A stretch of DNA of 64,000 bases from a bacterium (GTDB lineage: Bacteria > Cyanobacteriota > Vampirovibrionia > Gastranaerophilales > Gastranaerophilaceae). Positions 18,639 to 27,690 of the stretch are shown piece by piece. The notes below the pieces were generated by a model, which worked only from the letters and a program-made list of their open reading frames with translations, was not told where the DNA came from and made no database searches. The position numbers and the translations under genes were made by a program. Numbering within the stretch: position 1 is the first letter of the stretch; each line of letters starts with the position of its first letter. The stretch lies in contig JAAVBM010000014.1 in the NCBI GenBank assembly GCA_014803505.1, forward strand, positions 16,472 to 80,471, written 5' to 3'.

Positions 18639-20141
18639 ATGACTCAACAAGAAAAAAATCAAGAATCAACATCCTCTCAAAATCAAATTCGTCAAGTGCG
18701 AATTCAAAAAATGGATAACTTGAGAGAAAGAGGTTTAAACCCATATCCGTATGGTTATGATAAAGATATTATGGCTCAAGATTTACAGGATAAGTATAAA
18801 GATCTTCCTGCTGGTGAAGAAATCGAAGACAGTTACCACGTTGCAGGTCGTGTAATGGCTAACCGTAACACTGGTATGTTTATCGATCTTGTTGATGCTT
18901 CCGGCAAAATTCAAATTTTCTCACATAAAGAAAATTTATCTGAAGAAGATTTAAAAACTCTAAAAACTATTGATATCGGTGATATCGTAGGTTTCTATGG
19001 TTCTGTTAGAAGAACTCCTCGTGGTGAATTGACTATTAAAGCAACATCTTTGGAAATTTTGTCTAAATCATTACTTCCATTGCCTGAAAAATTCCACGGT
19101 CTTACTGACGTTGAAACAAAATATCGTCAAAGATATGTTGATATGATTGTTAATGAAGATGTTAAAAAGACCTTCCAAAAAAGAAGTTTAATTATTCAAA
19201 AAGTTAGAGAATATTTGATTGGTAAAGGGTTTATGGAAGTTGAAACTCCAATGCTTCACCCACAAGCCGGCGGTGCAAATGCAAGACCGTTTATCACTCA
19301 CCACAATACATTAGATATGGATATGTTCTTGAGAATTGCTCCTGAATTATATTTGAAGCGCTTGATGGTTGGCGGTGTTAGTGAAAAAATATTTGAAATT
19401 AACAGAAGTTTCAGAAACGAAGGTATTGATACTCGCCACAATCCTGAATTTACTATGATGGAATTGTATCAAGCTTATGTTGATTATAATGACATGATGG
19501 AATTAACAGAAAATCTTGTTGCTTATGTAGCTCAAGAAGTTCTTGGAACAACTAAGATTCAATATGGCGAAAATGAAATCGATTTAACTCCTCCTTGGGA
19601 TAGAAAAACTATGCTTGGAGCAGTTGAAGAAGCTACAGGAATTGATTTTGGTAAAATTGAAACTGTTGAAGAGGCAAAAGAAAAAGCTAAATCTGTTCAT
19701 GTTGATGCTGATGATTGCGATAACTGGGGACAGGTTGTTGAAAGAGTATTTGAAGAAAAAATTGAAGGTTCTTTGATTCAACCTATTCACATTTATGATT
19801 ATCCTAGAGATATATCTCCACTTGCAAAAGTTCATAGAGATAATCCTAGATTGACTGAACGTTTTGAAACTCGCGTTAACGGATGGGAAATTTCTAACGC
19901 ATTCTCAGAATTAACAGATCCAATTGACCAAAGAGCAAGATTTGAAGCTCAAATGGAAGCAAAAGCTGCAGGTGATGAGGAAGCTATGCCTATTGATGAA
20001 GACTATATCTGCGCTTTAGAACACGGTGTACCTCCAATGGGCGGTTTAGGATTGGGTATTGATAGATTGATTATGTTATTAACTAACTCTCCTTCTATCC
20101 GTGATGTTATTGCTTTCCCAACTTTAAAAAAGAAAGACTAA
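18639..20141 (+). CDS. lysS: Lysyl-tRNA synthetase, class II (500 aa)
   Basis: Charges tRNA-Lys. It has an N-terminal OB-fold anticodon-binding domain (VAGRVMANRNTG... about residues 68-170) and a class II catalytic core: motif 2 in FRNEGIDTRHNPEFTMMELY and motif 3 in GGLGLGIDRLIMLL near the end. The start at 18639 is chosen for the AGAAGGA ribosome site and normal family length; the open frame extends 52 codons upstream into non-coding sequence. No T-box leader was seen. Confidence 0.95.
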   Translation: MTQQEKNQESTSSQNQIRQVRIQKMDNLRERGLNPYPYGYDKDIMAQDLQDKYKDLPAGEEIEDSYHVAGRVMANRNTGMFIDLVDASGKIQIFSHKENLSEEDLKTLKTIDIGDIVGFYGSVRRTPRGELTIKATSLEILSKSLLPLPEKFHGLTDVETKYRQRYVDMIVNEDVKKTFQKRSLIIQKVREYLIGKGFMEVETPMLHPQAGGANARPFITHHNTLDMDMFLRIAPELYLKRLMVGGVSEKIFEINRSFRNEGIDTRHNPEFTMMELYQAYVDYNDMMELTENLVAYVAQEVLGTTKIQYGENEIDLTPPWDRKTMLGAVEEATGIDFGKIETVEEAKEKAKSVHVDADDCDNWGQVVERVFEEKIEGSLIQPIHIYDYPRDISPLAKVHRDNPRLTERFETRVNGWEISNAFSELTDPIDQRARFEAQMEAKAAGDEEAMPIDEDYICALEHGVPPMGGLGLGIDRLIMLLTNSPSIRDVIAFPTLKKKD

Positions 20142-20155
20142 TTTTTGATTGATAT

Positions 20156-20193
20156 AAGACGGCGGAACTGAAATATTTCAGTTCCGCCGTCTT
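20156..20193 (+). terminator. lysS terminator: 38-bp perfect palindrome
   Basis: AAGACGGCGGAACTGAAAT is followed directly by its exact reverse complement, 19 bp per arm with no mismatch. Only a weak T run follows (ATTGGTT), so strength comes from the stem. It shares the GGCGGA core of other terminators in the window. Confidence 0.8.
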
Positions 20194-20202
20194 ATTGGTT
20201 AT

Positions 20203-20327
20203 TTCAGGGTGACCATACCTTATATAGTCATTCTGAGCCAGACTCAAAATCTCTCAGTTGTAAAGACCCTGAATCAAGTTCAGGGTGACCGGACCTATAT
20301 TGTCATTCCGGACTCGATCCGGAATCT
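20203..20327. repeat. Cluster of dispersed palindromic repeats
   Basis: Four palindromes of one family stand in a row: part of TTTCAGGGTGACC, a degenerate TCATTCTGAGCCAGACTC, ACCCTGAATCAAGTTCAGGG at 20266, and TCATTCCGGACTCGATCCGG at 20303-20322, with GTCATTC or GGTGAC boundaries. Related copies lie near 27.5, 33.9, 46.8 and 54.9 kb. They resemble REP-type intergenic palindromes. Confidence 0.8.
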
Positions 20328-20356
20328 CTCCATAGTTATATTTGAAAATTTTACTA

Positions 20357-20385
20357 TTGAGGAAATTTAAATCATATGGTATAAT
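20357..20385 (+). promoter_or_regulatory. Promoter of the pilin-like gene at 20415
   Basis: TTGAGG at 20357, 17 bp, TATAAT at 20380, then about 30 nt to the ATG, with GGGAAAG as ribosome site. Confidence 0.7.
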
Positions 20386-20414
20386 AGTTATATACTATTA
20401 AATGGGAAAGATTT

Positions 20415-21053
20415 ATGAGCAAAAAGAGTTTAGCGTTTACATTATCAGAAGTTTTATTAACGATGACGGTTGTTGGGGTTGTAGCAGCTATGACTATTCC
20501 GACTTTGCATTATCAAAAGGTAAGAAAAGAATATACCGCAAAGTTGAAAAATTTCTATAGTCATATGGAAAATGCTATTCTTGATATGCAGGCTGAAAAA
20601 GGCTCTTTTAAAGATTTGAGAGAACCTGGAAGTTATCATGATAGTTATCTATGGTATTTAGAAAATATAGATCCATATTATGGTCATGCCTTTGTGAAGG
20701 ATAATGGTGATAGTTCAAATAACAAAGTTTATTTAAAAGATGGTTCTATGATTACCCAATTCTATCCTGGTCGTTGTATGTATATTGATTATGATATCAA
20801 TGGTGATAAAGGTCCAAATGCTATGGGTAGAGATAGATTTAGATTTTTATTCTGTTTTACTGATGCTTCACGAACCAGTTGGTTTGGTAATAAAGAGTTT
20901 TTCTTTGGACCTTATTGTGGTCCATCGATGTCTGCAGCTGGGACTTCAAGACAAGCTTTGATTAACCAGTGCAAATCAAGTAAAATGTACTGTACTTGCT
21001 TATTGCAAAATGACCAATGGGAATTTAAAGACGATTATCCGCTACCATTCTAA
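20415..21053 (+). CDS. Type IV pilin-like protein (212 aa)
   Basis: Class III prepilin signal: a short basic leader MSKKSLA, then FTLSEVLLTMTVVGVVAAM with the conserved glutamate at position +5 and a hydrophobic helix. Cleavage would be between Ala and Phe rather than the usual Gly-Phe. The C-terminal domain has paired cysteines and the motif DINGDKGPNAMGRD (about residues 126-139), shared in form with the two pilin-like proteins at 31682 and 32374. It has its own promoter and probably encodes a minor pilin or pseudopilin for the PilQ-PilB-PilC machine. Confidence 0.85.
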   Translation: MSKKSLAFTLSEVLLTMTVVGVVAAMTIPTLHYQKVRKEYTAKLKNFYSHMENAILDMQAEKGSFKDLREPGSYHDSYLWYLENIDPYYGHAFVKDNGDSSNNKVYLKDGSMITQFYPGRCMYIDYDINGDKGPNAMGRDRFRFLFCFTDASRTSWFGNKEFFFGPYCGPSMSAAGTSRQALINQCKSSKMYCTCLLQNDQWEFKDDYPLPF

Positions 21054-21082
21054 TTGTTGATTTTATTTTGTATAATGTTTCT

Positions 21083-21112
21083 TTTTACATTTGTTATATA
21101 ATGAATGTAAAA
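21083..21112. promoter_or_regulatory. Inverted repeat around the cysK -10 box
   Basis: TTTTACATT (21083-21091) and AATGTAAAA (21104-21112) form perfect 9-bp arms with a 12-nt centre that contains TATAAT (21097-21102). The right arm runs into the GGAGG ribosome site. This position suits a repressor operator; a hairpin in an mRNA is less likely since transcription would start near the right arm. Confidence 0.55.
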
Positions 21113-21126
21113 GGAGGAGCTTTATT

Positions 21127-22047
21127 GTGAAAATTGCGAATGATTTAACTCAACTTATCGGAAAAACTCCGATGGTTAGACTTAATAAATTAAATGATGG
21201 TTTGGCGGATGTTGTTGTGAAGTTGGAGTATTTTAATCCTGCCAATTCAGTCAAGGATAGAGCTGCACTCCAAATGCTTGTTGATGCGGAACAAGCCGGT
21301 AAAATAAATTCTGATACTATTATTATTGAGCCGACAAGCGGTAATACAGGTATTGGTTTAGCTATGATTTGTGCTATTAGAGGATATAAAATTATTCTTA
21401 CAATGCCTGAAACTATGAGTATGGAAAGAAGAATGCTATTAAAAGCATACGGCGCAGAACTTGTTTTAACTGAAGGAAAACTTGGGATGAAAGGTGCTGT
21501 TGATAAAGCTTTGGAATTACATAATGAATATAAGAATTCATTTATACCTTCCCAATTTGACAATTCTTCAAATCCTAAGGCTCATTATTTGACAACATCG
21601 GAAGAAATATGGCAAGATACCGATGGTAAAGTCGATATTGTTGTTGCTGGTGTTGGTACTGGTGGAACAATTTCGGGTATTACAGCAAAGCTTAAAGAAA
21701 AAAATCCGAAAATAAAGGCTGTTGCAGTTGAACCATATTCATCACAAATTCTGGGCGGAGGTCAAGCCGGACCTCATAAAATTCAAGGTATAGGAGCCAA
21801 TTTTGTGCCTGCGAACTTTAATGCTGAATTGATTGATGAAATTCTTCCTGTTAAAAATGAGGATGTAATTCAAACTGCCAGAGCTCTATCTAAAAAAGAA
21901 GGGATTTTAGCAGGATTTTCAGGTGGTGCAAATGTTTGGGCTGCTGTTGAATTGTCCAAGAGAAAAGAAAATGAAGGAAAATTAATTGTTGCGATTTTGC
22001 CGGATTGCGGAGAACGTTATTTATCAAGTGAACTCTATAGTGGTTAA
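21127..22047 (+). CDS. cysK: Cysteine synthase (O-acetylserine sulfhydrylase, 306 aa)
   Basis: PLP enzyme that makes cysteine from O-acetylserine and sulfide. The PLP lysine is in [11 protein letters not shown] (about residue 40), the substrate loop is [11 protein letters not shown], and the phosphate-binding loop is [10 protein letters not shown]. Length is normal. The start is GTG at 21127, selected because AAGGAGGAG lies 8 bases upstream; a longer frame from 21091 would include the promoter. The inverted repeat over the -10 box suggests a sulfur- or cysteine-responsive regulator. Confidence 0.93.
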   Translation: MKIANDLTQLIGKTPMVRLNKLNDGLADVVVKLEYFNPANSVKDRAALQMLVDAEQAGKINSDTIIIEPTSGNTGIGLAMICAIRGYKIILTMPETMSMERRMLLKAYGAELVLTEGKLGMKGAVDKALELHNEYKNSFIPSQFDNSSNPKAHYLTTSEEIWQDTDGKVDIVVAGVGTGGTISGITAKLKEKNPKIKAVAVEPYSSQILGGGQAGPHKIQGIGANFVPANFNAELIDEILPVKNEDVIQTARALSKKEGILAGFSGGANVWAAVELSKRKENEGKLIVAILPDCGERYLSSELYSG

Positions 22048-22064
22048 ATTTAACAATTGCTTTA

Positions 22065-22073
22065 TGTTATAAT
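22065..22073 (+). promoter_or_regulatory. Extended -10 promoter of nadD, leaderless
   Basis: TGT then TATAAT (22068-22073) ends exactly 6 nt before the nadD ATG. No Shine-Dalgarno site precedes the gene. Confidence 0.65.
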
Positions 22074-22079
22074 CAATTT

Positions 22080-22670
22080 ATGAATTTATGTGTGTTTCAA
22101 GGTACATTCAATCCTATTCACAAGGCTCATTTGCGTGTTGCCGATTTTGTTATGCGTAAATATGATTTTGATAAATTCTTGTTTATTCCTGCGTATAACC
22201 CTCCTCATAAAGACGTTAATCCTGAATTGTCGCGCCATCGTATGAATATGGTTAAGCTTGCGGTTGGTAATAATACGAAGTTTGAAGTTTCGGATATTGA
22301 ATATACTCGTGGAGGTAAATCTTATACGTATTTAACAATTTGTGAGTTATATAAGTTGTACGATGTTAGTGGTAAAATTCATTTTTTAATCGGCACAGAT
22401 GCTTTTCAGCATATTGAATCTTGGTATGAATCTGAAAATTTAAAAAAAATAGTTAAATTTATCGTCTTTGTTAGGGAGGACAATTTTGATATTTCAAAGT
22501 ATGATTATTTGAAAGAAAAAGGTTATGATTTTCAATTTGAACCCCTTACTTATGATGATATTTCTTCTACAGAGTTAAGAGAAAGGTGTAAAAATAACCT
22601 TGATATTGATAATTATGTGACAAAGGAAGTAAAGGAATATATTTATAAAAATGGATTATACAAAGATTAG
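22080..22670 (+). CDS. nadD: Nicotinate-nucleotide adenylyltransferase (196 aa)
   Basis: Adenylylates nicotinate mononucleotide in NAD synthesis. The nucleotidyltransferase motif GTFNPIHKAHL (residues 8-18) has both histidines, and the second signature ISSTELRER lies near 161-169. Length fits NadD. The ATG is 6 nt after a consensus -10 box. The gene overlaps yqeK by 20 bp, a pairing seen in many Firmicutes and cyanobacteria. Confidence 0.93.
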   Translation: MNLCVFQGTFNPIHKAHLRVADFVMRKYDFDKFLFIPAYNPPHKDVNPELSRHRMNMVKLAVGNNTKFEVSDIEYTRGGKSYTYLTICELYKLYDVSGKIHFLIGTDAFQHIESWYESENLKKIVKFIVFVREDNFDISKYDYLKEKGYDFQFEPLTYDDISSTELRERCKNNLDIDNYVTKEVKEYIYKNGLYKD

Positions 22671-23244
22671 CTCAAGCGATTTATTAAAATGGTTACAGGA
22701 AAATTTATGCGAAGAAAGATATATTCATTCGCTGGGTACTGCAGAATGCGCAAGAGATTTAGCTGAAAAGTTTGGTGAAAATTCTGAAAAAGCATATGTT
22801 GCAGGACTTTTGCATGACTGTGCTAAGTGTTTTTCTAATGAAAAACTTTTAGAAATTATCGATCAGAATTTGGAAATCGAAGAGGTTGAACGTATGAACC
22901 CTAAGACTCTTCACGCTCCTGTTAGTGCATATGTTGCAGAACAAGAATTTGGGGTTGATGATGAAGAACTCTTATCCGCAATAAGATGGCATACTTTAGG
23001 TAAACTTGATATGACAAACTTTGAAAAAATTATTTTTCTCGCAGATAAAGTTGAACCAAGAACAAGATGTAACAAATGTTTAGACGAGATTAGAGCATGT
23101 TTGAATGAAACTGATGGTTTGAATAAAGCTATGTTGAAATGTTATAAAGAAACTATTAAAAGTTTGGTCAATAGAGATTTAAAAATTTGTCCTGTAACCA
23201 TTGATATTTATAATTATTTGGAAGATTTAATAAATGTTAATTAA
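22651..23244 (+). CDS. yqeK: HD-domain hydrolase YqeK, Ap4A hydrolase type (197 aa)
   Basis: YqeK enzymes split diadenosine tetraphosphate symmetrically into two ADP. The metal-binding HD pair is in AGLLHDCAK (about residues 50-58), an upstream histidine in RYIHSLGTAE is the first ligand, and AIRWHTLGK plus FLADKVEPRTR complete the family pattern. It starts within nadD and is co-transcribed with it. Confidence 0.88.
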   Translation: MDYTKISSSDLLKWLQENLCEERYIHSLGTAECARDLAEKFGENSEKAYVAGLLHDCAKCFSNEKLLEIIDQNLEIEEVERMNPKTLHAPVSAYVAEQEFGVDDEELLSAIRWHTLGKLDMTNFEKIIFLADKVEPRTRCNKCLDEIRACLNETDGLNKAMLKCYKETIKSLVNRDLKICPVTIDIYNYLEDLINVN

Positions 23245-23309
23245 CTTAATATTTTTATATGAATAAATGCTGTTCATGGTACAATTTTTCTAAAAGCGAG
23301 AGGGTGTAA

Positions 23310-25478
23310 ATGAAATTATTAGAGATTAAGAATAACCTGATTAAATTGTCTTATGGTGAAGGAGAGGTTCCTGTTCTTGGTAGATTTATTGTGCTGGTAT
23401 CTGATGTGAAATCTTATGTGGCACAATTAGTTAATTTGAAATCAGATTCTGTTAATAATTTTGCGATTGCGAAGTTGTTATTTACTTTCACTACAGATGG
23501 TGTTGTTGATAATTATGACGGTTCTGTACCAAGCATGGCTTCTGAAATTTCATTCTTATCTCCTGATGAATTATTGGATTTGCTTCCTGTTGAAACTCCT
23601 GTAAAATTTGGTACTCTCGCTCAACAAAAAGAATTGTTAAATTTAGATATCTCTATATTTGAACATAATTTTACAGCCTTTGTAGAACGTGATATTGATA
23701 AGTCTACTTTTATTTCAAATTGCGTAAGACAATTGTTTCAAATGAAAGAAAAAAGTGTTATTATTGATACTGATAATTTGTTTGAAGATTATCCGAAAAT
23801 TAAGTTTGGAGTTGATTTTAAACTTCCTCTTAATTCTGAGATGATAGATTATATTTTTGAATATGAATTATCAGAATTGGATGCTCCAACTAAGGCTATT
23901 GTTCAAGATATTTTTTGTGCAGTTCAACAATATATCAAATCTTTAGATTTTGAATTCTTACCTATTGATAATTTTGTTGATGTTGTTGCAGGACAATATA
24001 AAGATACTCAAATGCCTGAATTGGCTCTTTTGAAAAATAAATTGTTGAAGTATCGTGACGCAAATGTGTTTGCAAATACTAAGAATGAAGTTCTTGCTTT
24101 TGCGGCAAAGCTTAATGAAAAAAATTGTTCTATTGTCGATTTAAAGGATATCAATGAATCTTTGCAGTGTGCAGTTATTTCTTTTGTACACAAAGCTCTT
24201 GAAAATCTAGAAAAATATGTTTATTTCTTTGTTCCGCTAAATGATGGCAATTCCGATAAAAAATTATTAAAAAGATTTATAAATCATAACCATGTGTTTA
24301 CAACAATATTAACAAGCCATTCATATAAATATGCAAGAGCACTTAAGGCTCATGCTGAAAATATGATGATTTTTGCACCACAAACACTACAGCATGATTT
24401 TGCAACTTATAATACATTCTTAAATAAGTTGAATCTTGGCGAATGTATTGTTTATGGAAAATTAACTCAAGGTATTCCATTTATTATTGATATGTCTGAT
24501 TTATCTTTGGATCTGACAAAAGATGATGTTTTAGGTGACAAATATCACTTTGTTCCTATTATTGAAAATAAAGAACTTGTTGCTGTTAATGAAGAGCAAC
24601 TCGAAATAAATACTGCAAATGTTAATTATCAACTTGACAATATTGCTGTAGCAGAACCTGTTGTTGAGCCTGAACCTGTAGAAGTTGTAAGTCAAATTTC
24701 TTCATCAATTCCTGAGTTGGAACAACCTCCTGTTATGATTGAAGAAGAAGAACTTCCGGTTGCACAACCGGTTTCAGAACAATATGTTGAGCCAGAAATG
24801 CCTTCTGTAGAATTGGAAGAGTCATATGTTGAAGAAATTGTAGATGTTGCTGATGATACAGAAGTAGAGTTATCTCCGGTTCAAGATTATCAAGAAGAGG
24901 AAGTTTTAGAACGTGAAGATCTTCCTTCTATTGAGTCTGAAGAGCCTGTAGTTGAAGAAATTTATGAGCCAACTATCCCTAATGTTCTTGAAGATTCTGG
25001 TATTATGGATAATATTGTTGAAGAACCATCTTTAAACGAAGAAGAGGAAGATATATATATCACAGATTTTCCTACCTTTCAAAGTGCTCCAATCGAAAAT
25101 TCTATAGATTTTGATAATGTGGAAGAAGAATTAACAGAAGATGATTTAAATTTTATTGAAAATAGTCAAAGTTTTCAGGATGGAATGATTTCTGAACCTT
25201 TATCTGATATGTCAATTAGTGATAATTATGTAGAAGAGCCATATATCAATGAACAATCTTCGGTTGTTCCTGTCTTTGCTGCAGATACTGATTTCCCTCA
25301 AGCTGATAGTGATGAAATTGCATTTGTTCAAGGTGACAGTGTATCTCACCCTCGCTATGGTCGTGGTGTTGTAGAAAAGATTATCAAATATGGAAATAAA
25401 ACTCTATGTTCTATATCATTTGAAAATGTAGGAAGAAGATTGCTTGATCCTACAATTTCAGAATTTGAAAAAATATAA
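23310..25478 (+). CDS. Large protein with acidic linker and C-terminal PcrA/UvrD-type Tudor-like domain (722 aa)
   Basis: I do not recognise the full-length family. The first 430 residues look globular: a beta-rich start (VLGRFIVLVSD...) like a HAS-barrel, then a region recalling a HerA/FtsK-type ATPase fold (IIDTDNLF, FFVPLNDGN), but I see no intact Walker A. Residues about 440-670 are Glu/Pro/Val-rich, acidic and probably disordered. The last 50 residues (GDSVSHPRYGRGVVEKI to LDPTISEFEKI) match the Tudor-like tail by which PcrA/UvrD helicases contact RNA polymerase. It has a good ribosome site (GAGAGGG) and follows yqeK by 65 bp. Confidence 0.65.
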   Translation: MKLLEIKNNLIKLSYGEGEVPVLGRFIVLVSDVKSYVAQLVNLKSDSVNNFAIAKLLFTFTTDGVVDNYDGSVPSMASEISFLSPDELLDLLPVETPVKFGTLAQQKELLNLDISIFEHNFTAFVERDIDKSTFISNCVRQLFQMKEKSVIIDTDNLFEDYPKIKFGVDFKLPLNSEMIDYIFEYELSELDAPTKAIVQDIFCAVQQYIKSLDFEFLPIDNFVDVVAGQYKDTQMPELALLKNKLLKYRDANVFANTKNEVLAFAAKLNEKNCSIVDLKDINESLQCAVISFVHKALENLEKYVYFFVPLNDGNSDKKLLKRFINHNHVFTTILTSHSYKYARALKAHAENMMIFAPQTLQHDFATYNTFLNKLNLGECIVYGKLTQGIPFIIDMSDLSLDLTKDDVLGDKYHFVPIIENKELVAVNEEQLEINTANVNYQLDNIAVAEPVVEPEPVEVVSQISSSIPELEQPPVMIEEEELPVAQPVSEQYVEPEMPSVELEESYVEEIVDVADDTEVELSPVQDYQEEEVLEREDLPSIESEEPVVEEIYEPTIPNVLEDSGIMDNIVEEPSLNEEEEDIYITDFPTFQSAPIENSIDFDNVEEELTEDDLNFIENSQSFQDGMISEPLSDMSISDNYVEEPYINEQSSVVPVFAADTDFPQADSDEIAFVQGDSVSHPRYGRGVVEKIIKYGNKTLCSISFENVGRRLLDPTISEFEKI

Positions 25479-25481
25479 GAA

Positions 25482-25832
25482 CTATTTTCTAAGTTGGGTT
25501 GCGCCTTTTAAATAAACAAATTCAGGGCAAAAATCTTTTTCACAGTTTAGAACAACTAGTACTCTAAGGCACATTTTTAAAGAGTTTGGTACAGGTAATT
25601 CGTGAAAACACATCATTGCTGTTTCTGTCCAACCCATGTCTAGTCTTGCGAATTTGGCAGGGAATGCAGCATTTAAGTCTTCTGTAGTTGTAAATACGAC
25701 ATGAGAAATCATATTTACATCAATATTATTTTTTGAAACCATTGTATTTAACAATTCTAAAGTTGCTTCCTTTAAAGAAGACTCTGTATTTGAGTCGACA
25801 GTTATAGCTCCACGAATTCCTTTTGTTATCAT
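25482..25832 (-). CDS. aroH: Chorismate mutase, AroH type (116 aa)
   Basis: Monofunctional AroH-fold enzyme converting chorismate to prephenate for Phe and Tyr synthesis. It shows the family start ITKGIRGAITV with the catalytic Arg, FPAKFARLDMGW, the ..HELPVPNSLKMCLRVLV region with catalytic Glu and Arg, and a C-terminal YLKGA. The ATG at 25832 overlaps the fmt stop codon (TAATG) and has GGAG upstream; an earlier start inside fmt is less likely. Prephenate is also a substrate for TrhP-dependent tRNA hydroxylation, encoded at 6679. Confidence 0.9.
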   Translation of the reverse strand: MITKGIRGAITVDSNTESSLKEATLELLNTMVSKNNIDVNMISHVVFTTTEDLNAAFPAKFARLDMGWTETAMMCFHELPVPNSLKMCLRVLVVLNCEKDFCPEFVYLKGATQLRK

Positions 25833-26743
25833 TATTTTTTTACTCCGTTGTACCAATCTTTGGCAAGCATTTCACCTTTGCCTTCCGGTTTAACTTTTAA
25901 TAATCTCAAAAGTCCTTCTCCACAACCAATGTCAACACCTTCTTTTCCAAATGCTGCAACTGAACCTTCCGGAGCTTTTCCTTCTATTGGTTTTGATTCT
26001 ATAACTTTTATGATTTTGTCATTAAAGATAAAATAAGCACTTGGACATCTGCAAATTCCACGAACCAGATTATGAATGTCAAAATTAGATTTAGACCAAT
26101 CAATTAGACATTCTTCTTTTGTTAATTTATTTGCCATACAAAGTCCATCTTCGCATTGTTTTATAGGTGTTAATGTTTTATTTTTTAATCCAATAAGAGT
26201 AGCTTCAACCATTTCTGGTGATTTTTTAGCAATTTCTTCCCATAATTCTTCGCAGTTCATTGTTTCAGATATTGGAATAGTAAGTTTTTGGCAAATATCT
26301 CCGCAATCCAGTCCCAGTTCTGTTATCATTGTGCAGATTCCTGTTTCTTTATCTCCGTTTATGATGGCTCTTTGAATAGGGTTTGCTCCACGATATTTCG
26401 GAAGTAAAGATGCGTGAAGATTGATTGTTTCGTATTTAGGAATATCCAGAACTTCTTGAGAAAGGATTTGTCCGAAAGCAAAAGTTACAAAAAAATCAGG
26501 TTCAAGTTTTTTTAGTTCCTCTTGGATTTCAGGTTCTTTTCTTATAGATTTTGGCTGAAATACAGGGATATTATGTTCCAGAGCAAATTTTTTAATAGGG
26601 GACATTTGGATTTTGTGTCCTCTACCTGCAGGTTTGTCTGGCTGAGTAACAACAGCCTGGACCTCAATTTTATCTGAGTTGAATAAATATTCAAGTGTTT
26701 TCAGTCCTATATCAGGAGTTCCAAAAAATACGGTTTTAATCAT
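25832..26743 (-). CDS. fmt: Methionyl-tRNA formyltransferase (303 aa)
   Basis: Formylates initiator Met-tRNA with 10-formyl-tetrahydrofolate. Motifs include FFGTPDIGL at the start, the folate-site catalytic block INLHASLLPKYRGANPIQ (about residues 104-121) with Asn and His, and LGLDCGDI with the catalytic Asp. A C-terminal OB-like domain follows. It overlaps def upstream by 8 bp and aroH downstream by one base, so def-fmt-aroH is one operon. Confidence 0.95.
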   Translation of the reverse strand: MIKTVFFGTPDIGLKTLEYLFNSDKIEVQAVVTQPDKPAGRGHKIQMSPIKKFALEHNIPVFQPKSIRKEPEIQEELKKLEPDFFVTFAFGQILSQEVLDIPKYETINLHASLLPKYRGANPIQRAIINGDKETGICTMITELGLDCGDICQKLTIPISETMNCEELWEEIAKKSPEMVEATLIGLKNKTLTPIKQCEDGLCMANKLTKEECLIDWSKSNFDIHNLVRGICRCPSAYFIFNDKIIKVIESKPIEGKAPEGSVAAFGKEGVDIGCGEGLLRLLKVKPEGKGEMLAKDWYNGVKK

Positions 26744-27302
26744 TTTTATTAAGTTCTTCCTCTAACTCTTTTTCTTCAATAAGCAATTCAGGATCTAAAT
26801 CCGGTAAGTTATATTTTTTTAGTACTGCTTCTGCATCAAAGCGGTTTATGCAGTGGTCAATGAACAATATGCCGTCAAGATGGTCATATTCGTGTTGAAT
26901 AGCTCTTGCTAAAAGTGTTCCGTCTTTTGCTTCCATTACAAAAGGTTTTCCGTGTTCATTTAATGCTTTTATCATTACATTTTTATAGCGTTTTACATCA
27001 GTGTAGGCTTCAGGGAAACTTAAACATCCTTCGTTACTTTTAACTGCTCCGCTTTTTTTGATTATTTTTGGATTGATAAATACAATCGGATTAAGCGGTT
27101 CATTACCTGTAGCTACATCGATAACAAATACTCTTACATTTTCTCCGATTTGCGGAGCTGCCAGTCCTACGCCGTTTTGAGCATACATAGTATCAAGCAA
27201 ATCTCTAACAAGATCAGATATTTTTTTTGAAACTTTATGAACTTCTTTTGAAACTTCACGTAATGAAGGTTCTCCGTAGTGTAAAACTTTTCTTATTGCC
27301 AT
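26736..27302 (-). CDS. def: Peptide deformylase (188 aa)
   Basis: Metal hydrolase removing the N-formyl group from new proteins. All three motifs are present: GVGLAAPQIG, EGCLSFPEAY with the metal cysteine, and QHEYDHLDG with the two metal histidines and catalytic Glu. The gene pairs with fmt, the usual arrangement. An AGGAAGGG ribosome site precedes the ATG. The functional deformylase and the formyltransferase together indicate formylated translation starts, relevant to the leaderless genes in this window. Confidence 0.95.
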   Translation of the reverse strand: MAIRKVLHYGEPSLREVSKEVHKVSKKISDLVRDLLDTMYAQNGVGLAAPQIGENVRVFVIDVATGNEPLNPIVFINPKIIKKSGAVKSNEGCLSFPEAYTDVKRYKNVMIKALNEHGKPFVMEAKDGTLLARAIQHEYDHLDGILFIDHCINRFDAEAVLKKYNLPDLDPELLIEEKELEEELNKND

Positions 27303-27399
27303 AGTATAAAACCCTTCCTAACTGTTCGTTTAACAATATTTTACTATAAATATTATAAGTGGTAAAGACATGTATCAAATATGTTTTAAATATAGTACT

Positions 27400-27585
27400 A
27401 GTGTTATTCCGGACAGTTTTTAGGGTATCATTATAGCTAGACCCTGAATCAAGTTTAGGGTGACAAAATTTTATATAGTCATTCTGAGCTTGACTCAGAA
27501 TCTTTTATTTCTTGGCCCCCTGAATCAAATTCAGGGTGGAAAAATAGCGTGTTGTCATTCCGGGCTTGACTCGGAATCTCTTGAT
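27400..27585. repeat. Second cluster of dispersed palindromic repeats
   Basis: The gap between def and the next TPR gene holds ACCCTGAATCAAGTTTAGGG (27440), TCATTCTGAGCTTGACTCAG (27479), CCCTGAATCAAATTCAGGG (27519) and TCATTCCGGGCTTGACTCGG (27556), all related to those at 20.2 kb. A 72-codon open frame across them is an artefact of the repeats. Confidence 0.8.
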
Positions 27586-27690
27586 TTAATAATGTGTAAT
27601 TTCCTATATAACTCCTTTAGTAAAGGGGTAGTATTGTTGCGGGATATGTGTTATAATAATTGGGTCTATAGTATATAAGGGAGTTATTTA

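Noticed and set aside
27460..27678. 72-codon open frame between def and the small TPR gene
   Set aside because: It is made of the dispersed palindromes translated in one frame, with no family match or ribosome site.
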